Of a stretch of DNA of 64,000 nt, positions 17,506-24,045 are shown in pieces. Under the pieces are notes generated by a model. It saw only the letters and a list, made by a program, of their open reading frames with translations. It was not told where the DNA came from and searched no databases. Made by a program: the position numbers and the translations under genes. Position 1 is the stretch's first letter. Every line of letters begins with the position of its first letter. Source of the DNA: Palsa-504 sp963744575 (GTDB lineage Bacteria > Actinomycetota > Actinomycetes > Streptosporangiales > Streptosporangiaceae); assembly GCA_963744575.1 (NCBI GenBank), contig CAVUUF010000024.1, positions 124,001 through 188,000 on the forward strand, in the 5' to 3' direction.

Positions 17506-17554
17506 CTTAGACGGACGATCGTCCAATTACCTTCTACACGATCGTTCGTCTAAG
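17506..17554. promoter_or_regulatory. TetR-type operator in divergent promoter
   Basis: CTTAGACGGACGATCGT (17506-17522) and ACGATCGTTCGTCTAAG (17538-17554) form 17-bp inverted arms with one mismatch, separated by 15 bp. Each half also contains its own ACGATCGT palindrome. The element lies between the flavin monooxygenase and tetR starts, about 35 bp before the tetR GTG. Long paired palindromes at such a spot are typical TetR-family operators. Confidence 0.85.
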
Positions 17555-17588
17555 ATCAAGGGGCAACTTGACAGGAGACGAGCGCCCA

Positions 17589-18260
17589 GTGTCCGATCAG
17601 CACGATCTGGCGACCAGGCGGACCCGAGCGCCCGGCGATCGGGCCCGTGCCCGCATTGCCGGGCAAGCCGCCGAGCTCGCAACGGTCGAAGGACTCGACG
17701 GCCTGTCCATCGGCCGGCTCGCCGAGATCACGGGCGTGCCCAAGAGCAGTGTCCATGCTCTCTTCGGGTCGAAGGAAGAACTGCAGCTGGCGACCATCAA
17801 GGCGGCCCGGGAGAGCTTTATCCGCGAAGTCGTTGGCCCTGCGCTAGCCGCGGCAGAGCCAGGCCACGATCGCCTGCTGGCGCTCTGCGACGGCTATCTC
17901 TCCTACGTCCAACGGCGGATCTTCCCAGGGGGCTGCTTCTTCGTGGCCGCCTCCGCCGAAGTCGGAGCCCGCGCCGGACGCGTCCATGACGAGGTGGCCC
18001 GGGTGCAGCAGCAATGGCGTGACCTGCTAGGCCGGGAGGCTCGTGCGGCTGCTGACAAGGGCCAGCTCGCAAAGGACACCGACCCCGCACAACTCGCCTT
18101 CGAGCTCGGCGTCATCCTCGCGGGAACCAACATCGTGAGCGTCCTTCACGACGATACCGGCGCGATCGCGCGCGGCCGGGCAGCCGTCCGGAGCCGCCTG
18201 TCCAGCTTGAGACCACCCCATCCCGTCAACAGCAACCAGGGCAGCCAGCGAGATCACTAA
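17589..18260 (+). CDS. TetR-family transcriptional regulator
   Basis: The protein has 223 residues from GTG 17589 (AGGAG upstream; TTG 17568 is an alternative). The N-terminal helix-turn-helix DGLSIGRLAEITGVPKSSVHALFGSKEELQ is canonical for TetR. The C-terminal part (FFVAASAEVGARAGRVHDEVARVQQQW) fits the ligand-binding domain of the subfamily with a GCFF motif. It lies back to back with the flavin monooxygenase gene and shares the operator at 17506-17554, so autoregulation and control of that gene are likely. The ligand is unknown. Confidence 0.88.
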   Translation: MSDQHDLATRRTRAPGDRARARIAGQAAELATVEGLDGLSIGRLAEITGVPKSSVHALFGSKEELQLATIKAARESFIREVVGPALAAAEPGHDRLLALCDGYLSYVQRRIFPGGCFFVAASAEVGARAGRVHDEVARVQQQWRDLLGREARAAADKGQLAKDTDPAQLAFELGVILAGTNIVSVLHDDTGAIARGRAAVRSRLSSLRPPHPVNSNQGSQRDH

Positions 18261-18273
18261 CTGCGGCTGCCCT
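18238..18273 (+). terminator. Terminator hairpin after tetR
   Basis: AGGGCAGCC (18238-18246) pairs perfectly with GGCTGCCCT (18265-18273) across an 18-nt loop that contains the tetR stop codon. There is no long T run after it. Confidence 0.55.
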
Positions 18274-18598
18274 GTTATGACCGCGGGCCGGTGCTGGCGT
18301 CCCCCCGGGGGGCATTGCGGGAGTTTGCAGGCCGGCTCGACGTGTCGCGTTGCTTACGGATGGCCGGCTCTATGCAGTGCCGGTGTGCCTGATGCGACCG
18401 GTAGCGGCTGCTGGGTGAGACCGAGATCGGCCAGAGCGGCGTTGCCGGTCGGCGCGGTGTCGCCGCCGGCCAGGATGAGCGTCCGGGCTCACTGGCAGGG
18501 CAGCCGGCGGCCCTGCGAAGGTGCATGAGCCACGGCGCAGATCGCCCAGTTCTGCACTCTGGCTGGTGGAGGAGCCCGGGCTGCGGTAGGTTCTGGCG
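18274..18598. other. Gene-free interval
   Basis: I see no supportable gene. A minus-strand stretch near 18400-18500 reads LILAGGDTAPTGNAALADLGL, which is protein-like but short and matches nothing I recognise; it could be a gene remnant. No ribosome site or promoter stands out before the amidohydrolase start. Confidence 0.4.
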
Positions 18599-19513
18599 GT
18601 GGCTCAGGAGGCGCGGCCTGGCATCGGCCCGATCGTCGACTGCAACGTGCACTTGTGGGATCAGGGTGACAACCCGGTGTTCTGGCTGTCCGATCGCACC
18701 GTTGTCCGGGACATGCTCGGCGATTACGACAGTCTGCCGGATAGGTACACCTTGTCTGACTACCGGCGGGAAACGCTGGGCCATGACGTGCGCGGCGTGA
18801 TCTGGTCCGACGCCGGAGCCGCCGATCCGCTGGCCGCCGCCGACTGGGTTGGCCAGGGTCAGGACGGGACGCCATCGGTCGTCGCGATGGTGACATTGGG
18901 TGACCCGACGTCGGCAGCATTCGCCGGCCTGGTGGAGCGCTGCCGGCAGCGGCCGCTGATCCGCAGCATCCGGATGCGGCTGGTGCCGGAATTGTCCGGA
19001 CGGGCCGCCGGCGGAGATCTTCTCGATGACCGGCTAGTCCGGGACAACCTGGGACTGCTGGCCCGCAGCGGTCTGGTGGCCACGGTCGAGGCGACGTCCA
19101 GCCAGCTTGGTATCGTGGCCCGGCTGGCAGCGGAATTCCCTGCGCTGAGGATCGTCGTCGACCACTTCGGGTGGCCGGAGGTCGGCCCGGGCGGCGCAGA
19201 CCTCGCCGGGCACATGCACCGTCTCGCCAGCCTGGCAGCGGCCGGGAATGTGGCGACCCGGATCGACGCCCTCGGCACCATCTTCGGCGACTGGACCCTC
19301 TCCCGGATACGCCCGTGGCTGCTCGGGGTAGCCGGCCTTTTCGGCGCGCAGCGGTGCATGCTCGGCTCCGACCTGCCGATCGAGAACCTGCGGTCGGGGT
19401 TCGGGCCGCTGTATGCCGCCTACAACGCCATCTTCTCCGCTTTCTCAGGCGAGGAACGAGCCTGGTTGTTCCATCGCACCGCCGAGCACTGGTATGTGCA
19501 GCGCGACCGCTGA
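18599..19513 (+). CDS. Amidohydrolase-2 family protein
   Basis: The 304-residue protein (GTG 18599) has the TIM-barrel amidohydrolase layout: IVDCNVHLWDQ at the N-terminus, IVVDHFGWPEV for the barrel His, and MLGSDLPIEN for the C-terminal Asp. In the usual metal motif HxH the first His is replaced by Asn (N-V-H), so the active site may hold one metal only. Some subfamilies may do this naturally. Relatives hydrolyse or decarboxylate cyclic acids. The gene stands alone. Confidence 0.8.
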   Translation: MAQEARPGIGPIVDCNVHLWDQGDNPVFWLSDRTVVRDMLGDYDSLPDRYTLSDYRRETLGHDVRGVIWSDAGAADPLAAADWVGQGQDGTPSVVAMVTLGDPTSAAFAGLVERCRQRPLIRSIRMRLVPELSGRAAGGDLLDDRLVRDNLGLLARSGLVATVEATSSQLGIVARLAAEFPALRIVVDHFGWPEVGPGGADLAGHMHRLASLAAAGNVATRIDALGTIFGDWTLSRIRPWLLGVAGLFGAQRCMLGSDLPIENLRSGFGPLYAAYNAIFSAFSGEERAWLFHRTAEHWYVQRDR

Positions 19514-19819
19514 TTATGCCGGAGCGACCCTGAGGCGCCTTACCGATCCCGGACGGCATAATGTTCCAATCTGGACGGCCCGATTTAAGACCAGCCCGAG
19601 CCAACAGCCGAGCGATAAGGCGGACATAGAGCTGCCGCCTGTGGAAGCTGATCGCAGTGCCGCGGGCTGGAGCGCCGCCTCGGGGCTCGGTTAGGAGCCG
19701 CGCCCCGGGGTAGCCCGAGTTGGCGTTTGGGTCGGCCGGGGCTGGGTCTTGCCCTGTCCCTGCGGGGCAGGCTGAGCCAGCGCGTGTGCGCCGGACCGTG
19801 AAAGTGCTCGCCCAAGGAG
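19514..19819. other. Gene-free interval
   Basis: There is no recognisable gene between the amidohydrolase stop and the next start. The only regulatory feature I can support is the AAGGAG ribosome site just upstream of 19820. Confidence 0.5.
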
Positions 19820-20119
19820 ATGGCCAACATTACCGACAACGATACGACCGGATCAACGCCACCCGAGGAGGAGCCGGCCCTGTCGCGCCAGCAAGAGCCG
19901 GACACTTCCCAGCCCGCTGAAGATCCCGGGTATCTCACCGTAACAGGCGAGGCGGCCGGCGAGGACGGCTCGGTCGCTCCGATCATCGGTGGCCTGCCCG
20001 CCGTTGAGGGGTCGGCCTGGGATATCGGCGCCCCGCTAGATGAGCGCGGGGCGGCCCTGGCTGAGGAGCAGGGCAGCCCGCCGGACCAGGCCAGCCATGA
20101 GGACACGGGCGGCAGTTGA
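19820..20119 (+). CDS. Acidic low-complexity hypothetical protein
   Basis: The 99-residue protein starts at ATG 19820 with AAGGAG 6 nt upstream, so the start is well supported. It is rich in Glu, Asp, Pro and Ser with no hydrophobic core or known motif, and is probably intrinsically disordered. I recognise no family. The good ribosome site argues that it is expressed. Confidence 0.55.
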   Translation: MANITDNDTTGSTPPEEEPALSRQQEPDTSQPAEDPGYLTVTGEAAGEDGSVAPIIGGLPAVEGSAWDIGAPLDERGAALAEEQGSPPDQASHEDTGGS

Positions 20120-20152
20120 ATCGCAGCGGGCGGCGCCACGGATCCGGCTTTT

Positions 20153-20335
20153 TTAGCACGTCCCGCCTAGGTCGCCGGGCGAGCGATAGCGGACTGCGTT
20201 CCACCCGCAATCCAGCGCGGCCTCGACATTGCCAGCGCTGTCGTCGGCGAAGCTGATCTGGCCGGGCGGTGCCGCCAGCAGATCGGCGACCTGCAGTCCT
20301 GCACGGAGAATGCGCACTTCTGCCGCATTCCGGTG
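20153..20335 (-). pseudogene. HAD-superfamily hydrolase, C-terminal fragment
   Basis: The minus-strand frame AAEVRILRAGLQVADLLAAPPGQISFADDSAGNVEAALDCGWNAVRY matches the last quarter of small HAD hydrolases, where the (V/F)DD followed by N-x-x-A-A is the metal-binding motif IV and the downstream G-W-x-A-V-x-(F/Y) is typical. The nucleophile DxD and the cap domain are missing; upstream sequence in the same frame is not homologous. It is a remnant. Confidence 0.65.
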
Positions 20336-20465
20336 CAAGGACCTGCCTGGATATTGTCGGTCTTGCCGGGGCTGCCCGCGCTGGCCTGGCGGCTCAGCCG
20401 AGGCGGGGCCGCGGGTGAGCGCGGCGTCGGCGCGTGCGTATCGCGGTAGACCTGGGGAGGTACCG

Positions 20466-21125
20466 ATGGCAGGAGCGGGCACTGCTGCCGCAGCGCGGCC
20501 GCCGTGGCCGGGCGGGGCGGCCTGGGTCGGCGGGCGGTACTGCCCGGTCGAGGAGGCGGCGATCTCGGTGCTCGATCTGGGCATCACCCGCTCGGACTGC
20601 ACCTACGACGTGGTGCACGTGTGGGACGGGCGGTTCTTCCGGCTGGCGGACCATCTGGACCGGTTCGCCGGTCCAGGTCCAGCCAGTGACTGGCTGGACC
20701 TGGACCTCGCGCTGCTGGAAGCCTACGACCACGGCGCGGACCTGGTCGCGCTGCGCGACCTGTCCGGAGCGATCACCGAGGGACCCGGGTACAACGTGTT
20801 CGCCTGGGTGGACGGACATTGGCTGACCCCGGCGAGCGGCACGCTGGCCGGCATCACCAGGCGCACACTGATCGAGCTGGCCCGGCAGGCCGGCCAGCCG
20901 GTCCAGGAGGGCCCGCTGAGCCCCGCCGACCTGCGCCGGGCGGCCGAAGTGCTCATCACCTCCACGGCCGGCGGCATCATGCCGGTGACCATCATCGACG
21001 GCCAGCCCGTGGGCACCGGAACCCCGGGGCTGCTGACCCGCGAGCTCCGAGACCGCTACTGGGCCGGCCACGCCGATCCGCGGTATGCCACCCCGGTCCG
21101 CTACGAGACCGATAAACCGATCTAA
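20466..21125 (+). CDS. Aminotransferase class IV protein lacking the catalytic core
   Basis: The start is ATG 20466 after GGGAGG; 219 residues. The N-terminal part (DLGITRSDCTYDVVHVWDGRFFRLADHLDRF) and the C-terminal part (EAYDHGADLVALRD, ITEGPGYNVF, GTLAGITRRTLIEL, EVLITSTAGGIMPV) are clear fold-type IV aminotransferase sequence. Family members are about 300 residues. Some 80-90 residues between LDRF and LLEAYDHG, including the PLP-binding lysine, are missing. The only Lys in the protein is at position 217. A 16-bp-arm hairpin (20671-20705) sits exactly at the junction. The frame is preserved, so the gene could still make a PLP-less protein, but transaminase activity is not expected. Confidence 0.8.
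   Translation: MAGAGTAAAARPPWPGGAAWVGGRYCPVEEAAISVLDLGITRSDCTYDVVHVWDGRFFRLADHLDRFAGPGPASDWLDLDLALLEAYDHGADLVALRDLSGAITEGPGYNVFAWVDGHWLTPASGTLAGITRRTLIELARQAGQPVQEGPLSPADLRRAAEVLITSTAGGIMPVTIIDGQPVGTGTPGLLTRELRDRYWAGHADPRYATPVRYETDKPI
20671..20705. repeat. Near-perfect inverted repeat inside the aminotransferase gene
   Basis: GTCCAGGTCCAGCCAG (20671-20686) is followed by TGA and by its exact complement (20690-20705). It occupies the point where about 85 codons of the family are absent. It would form a very stable hairpin in DNA or mRNA and looks like a deletion scar or the site that promoted the deletion. Confidence 0.9.
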
Positions 21126-21140
21126 GTGGTCACGACTTGC

Positions 21141-21146
21141 TAGAAT
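21141..21146 (+). promoter_or_regulatory. Probable -10 box for leaderless transcript
   Basis: TAGAAT lies 7 nt before ATG 21154 with no ribosome site between. This is the arrangement of a leaderless actinobacterial mRNA beginning at the start codon. Confidence 0.5.
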
Positions 21147-21153
21147 GGTGTTC

Positions 21154-21729
21154 ATGACCACGCCGCCGTGGGTGCCGGGCCAGGAAACCAAGCCGGCCCC
21201 GATGCCGCTGCTGCTCGTCCAGTCGTTCGTCAACACCTGGGACGGCGACCACGGCTCCGACCTGCTGCTGGATCCTGCCGCCGCCCGCAGCTGGCTGACC
21301 GCGGCCGGCCTGTGGCACGCCGACCGCGCGCCAGAAGCGGCCGAGCTCGACCTCGCCCGCCGCGTGCGGGAGAGCATCCGGGCCATGCTAGTGGCCAACG
21401 GCGGCGGACCCCCGCCCGCGCCCGGCGATCTGCACGCCCTCCAAGCCGCCGCCCACACCGTCCGGCCCGCGCTGCAGGTCGGGCCGGACGGCCAGGTCAG
21501 CGTCGGCACCGGGGCCGCTGGCCCGCTCGACGCCGCGCTGGTGACCCTGCTGCTGATGATCCGCGACGCACAGTACGACGGCACCTGGCCACGGCTGAAG
21601 GCCTGCGGCAATCCCGACTGCCGGTGGGCCTTCTACGACCGCTCCCACAGCCGGGCAGGAGCCTGGTGTGACATGGCTACCTGCGGCAACCGGATCAAGA
21701 ACCGCAGGCTCCGGCAGCGCCAGCACTGA
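21154..21729 (+). CDS. CGNR zinc-finger domain protein (ABATE family)
   Basis: The protein has 191 residues. The C-terminal KACGNPDCRWAFYDRSHS and WCDMATCGNRIKN is the CGNR zinc-finger (Cys pairs in C-x4-C and C-x4-CGNR), and the N-terminal 130 residues match the ABATE domain found with it. Such proteins are presumed stress-linked transcription regulators in actinobacteria. ATG 21154 is favoured over 21145 because TAGAAT (21141-21146) suits a leaderless start there. A hairpin terminator follows the stop. It seems intact. Confidence 0.87.
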   Translation: MTTPPWVPGQETKPAPMPLLLVQSFVNTWDGDHGSDLLLDPAAARSWLTAAGLWHADRAPEAAELDLARRVRESIRAMLVANGGGPPPAPGDLHALQAAAHTVRPALQVGPDGQVSVGTGAAGPLDAALVTLLLMIRDAQYDGTWPRLKACGNPDCRWAFYDRSHSRAGAWCDMATCGNRIKNRRLRQRQH

Positions 21730-21737
21730 CCAGGTCA

Positions 21738-21757
21738 GGCCCGGCTAGTGCTGGGCC
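21738..21757 (+). terminator. Terminator hairpin after the CGNR gene
   Basis: GGCCCGGC-TAGT-GCTGGGCC forms an 8-bp stem (one G-T pair) with a 4-nt loop 8 nt after the stop codon. No T run follows. Confidence 0.5.
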
Positions 21758-21838
21758 AGGCCGCGATCTGGACCACGCTGGCGACGGCCTGGATCCATGA
21801 ACAGGCCTTACCACCGGGGCCGCCGGCCAGTGCGGACA

Positions 21839-22540
21839 TTACCCCCGGGTTGCGGTGGCAGCCTGGGTGATGAGGCCGGCTACCGCCGCGGGCTGGGACA
21901 CGTAGATGGAGTGGCTGCCGGGGACTTCGGTTACGGTGGCCCCGGTGCGTTCGGCCATCGCACGCTGCGCGGATGGCGGGATCATCCGGTCGTCGCTGGT
22001 GACCAGGTACCAGCTCCGCTTGATCCGCCAGGCGGCTTCGGTGATCGTCCCGCCTAGCGCGTTCACCCCCCAGGGGACCTGGGAGTCGGCCATGAACGCG
22101 GCCTGTGCGGCGGGCAGGTCGCCGGCGAACGAGGCGTGGAACTTGTCGCGGTCCAGGAACAGGAAGCCGTCCTTTGGCGCCAGGATCGGCGGCTGCGGCC
22201 CGTCGGCCGGGAAACCGGCGATGAGCGTGTTGACCGACTCGCCCTTGTCGGGCGCGAAGGCCGCGATATACACCAGGGCCGCGACCTTGTCGTGCAGGCC
22301 AGCCTCGGTGATCACGGCCCCGCCGTAGGAGTGGCCGACCAGCACGACCGGGCCGTCCAGCTCATCAAGGGCGCGCCGGGTGACGGCCGCGTCGTCCGCC
22401 AGCGCCAGGGTCGGGTTCTGCACGACGGCGACGCGGTAGCCGTCCCTCGTCAGCAGGTCATGCACTGCCTGCCAGCCGGATCCGTCGACGAACCCGCCGT
22501 GCACGAGCACGACGTTGCGTGCCCCCGATCCGCTGCTCAT
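21839..22540 (-). CDS. Alpha/beta hydrolase
   Basis: The 233-residue protein carries VVLVHGGFVDGSGW (oxyanion hole), VVLVGHSYGGAVIT (nucleophile Ser in GHSYGG), a DDRMIP Asp region and GSHSIYVSQP with the catalytic His. This is the small esterase/hydroxynitrile-lyase-like branch (Abhydrolase_6). It is complete and of typical length. A broken NmrA-like gene lies upstream on the same strand. The substrate cannot be inferred. Confidence 0.85.
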   Translation of the reverse strand: MSSGSGARNVVLVHGGFVDGSGWQAVHDLLTRDGYRVAVVQNPTLALADDAAVTRRALDELDGPVVLVGHSYGGAVITEAGLHDKVAALVYIAAFAPDKGESVNTLIAGFPADGPQPPILAPKDGFLFLDRDKFHASFAGDLPAAQAAFMADSQVPWGVNALGGTITEAAWRIKRSWYLVTSDDRMIPPSAQRAMAERTGATVTEVPGSHSIYVSQPAAVAGLITQAATATRG

Positions 22541-22938
22541 ATGCTCTCCCTTCGGTTGCGCCAGACGTTCTGGCCTGCCGGTGACGCTAGGCGCCGGCGG
22601 CCGGGGATCGCTTCGGTCAGATGACGTAGATCTCGCCGGACACCCGTGCCGACAGCTATTGCGCTATTGGTGTCAGGCGTTGGCCAGGACGGGCCGGCTT
22701 GAGGACCTCCTCGCACCACAGGGGGGACCAGCCAGAACACGGCGTCGGCGCCGGCGAACGCCCGGTCGACGAGGTCGGCGTCGCCGTGCGACCCGGGCAC
22801 GACCTCGACGCTTTCGCGTGCCTGCGCGCGACGGCGGGAGGGGTCACGTGCGATGACGCGGATCGGCTGACCGCTCCCGAGGAGCCGGTCGAGAACCTGG
22901 GCGCCGATCAGGCCGGCGGGCGCGGTAATGACAATCAC
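22537..22938 (-). pseudogene. NmrA-like NAD(P)-binding protein, N-terminal fragment
   Basis: From GTG 22938 (GGAGG upstream) the frame reads IVITAPAGLIGAQVLDRLLGSG, then PIRVIARDPSRR and FAGADAVFWLVPP. This is the Rossmann start of NmrA/SDR-a5-type proteins. After VFWLVPPVV (about 22725) similarity ends and the frame runs on through unrelated sequence. About 200 C-terminal residues are missing. The 3' end overlaps the start of the neighbouring hydrolase gene by 4 nt. Confidence 0.7.
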
Positions 22939-23082
22939 GACGGCCTCCAAGAGGGCTACCCGGCGGGTGCCGAGCTGGTGATCCCACCCTGCAAGCTGGG
23001 ATGCTCCGAGTCCAATACCCCTTCCGCACAGTCATGCGCTTCAGGCATCACCGCAGCTGGGAGCGTTCAGGTCATGATCCGA

Positions 23083-23823
23083 TCAGCCACTAGGCGCAGC
23101 AGGGGCAGGACCAGTGAGGCAGTCGTGGGCGCATGCGCGGAACGCCGCCACGAGCCGGTTGCGGTCGTCGGTACGGGTCGCCAGGAGGACGCGGCTCGGC
23201 TCAACGCCGTCCAGGGAAATGGCGGTGAGCTCGGGGTGAAGGCGGTCAGCGCGCAGGCCCAACGAGACGATGGCTACCGCCTGACCGGCGGCGATGAGCT
23301 CGAGCTTGTCCTCGACGCCGTTGACGAGGGGCCCGTCGGGTGCCGGGCTGCCGTCGGGCCGCGGATCGATGCGCCAGTAGGCGTTCCAGGCCGCATCGGG
23401 CAGCCGGGGAACAGGTTCATCGGCGATGTCCTCGAGGGTGACCGATTCTTTGCCGGCCAGGCGGTGGCTGCGCGGGATCAGCAGCACGCGGGGCTCCTCG
23501 TACAGGATGGTCAGTTCCAGCCCATCGGGCCGGATCGGCGGCCGGGTCACCACCGCGTCGACCCGGCGATCGAGCAGGGCCTCGCGCGGCTCGTTCCAGG
23601 GCAGCTGCAGGGTGTGCACCTCGGCGTCGGGGTGCTGGTGCCGCAGCTCGCGCAGGGCCGGGGTGATGATAAGGCCCGAGGTGTAGCCGATGGTGATCCG
23701 GCTGGGACGGGCGGCAGCCCGGGCGGCGGCCGCGCGGCCGAAGTGCCGGTGGCCCGCGACGACGGTGAAGTACCGCACCAGCCGCAGGTCGAGGTCGGCC
23801 GGGGGCGGCGGCGAGTCCGGCAT
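23083..23823 (-). CDS. LysR-type regulator lacking most of its helix-turn-helix domain
   Basis: The protein has 246 residues. The N-terminus DLRLVRYFTVVAGHRHFGRAA is the start of a LysR wHTH, but it passes directly into ARPSRITIGYTSGLI, the beginning of the effector-binding domain. About 60 residues, covering the recognition helix and linker helix, are absent. The co-inducer domain is otherwise complete (LLDRRVDAVVTRPPI, VLLIPRSHRLAGKESV, AIVSLGLRA). Without the recognition helix the protein should not bind DNA. The reading frame is intact, so a deletion multiple of 3 occurred. It may be a dead gene or a ligand-binding fragment. Confidence 0.8.
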   Translation of the reverse strand: MPDSPPPPADLDLRLVRYFTVVAGHRHFGRAAAARAAARPSRITIGYTSGLIITPALRELRHQHPDAEVHTLQLPWNEPREALLDRRVDAVVTRPPIRPDGLELTILYEEPRVLLIPRSHRLAGKESVTLEDIADEPVPRLPDAAWNAYWRIDPRPDGSPAPDGPLVNGVEDKLELIAAGQAVAIVSLGLRADRLHPELTAISLDGVEPSRVLLATRTDDRNRLVAAFRACAHDCLTGPAPAAPSG

Positions 23824-23934
23824 GGCGTCATCTTAGTCCCCGCCGGACCCGCCGTGAAGGCTCCTAGCTGCAGTGATGCCTGAAGCGCAGGACTGAACCG
23901 CCAGCGCGAGCAGCTACCGTGGGGACAGCAGACA

Positions 23935-23978
23935 CTACGGTCCGTTCGGAATGAGATTTTCAGCCGAACGGGCCGTAG
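23935..23978 (-). terminator. Hairpin downstream of LAL regulator 1
   Basis: CTACGGTCCGTTCGG (23935-23949) pairs with CCGAACGGGCCGTAG (23964-23978) with one G-T-type mismatch and a 14-nt loop. It lies about 70 nt past the regulator stop codon on the minus strand. Confidence 0.6.
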
Positions 23979-24045
23979 CTTTGCGCGGGCCCAGGGCAGC
24001 TGGCCGACGTCACCCGGCCGGATGATCTGCGTGGCCGGCGCTCGG

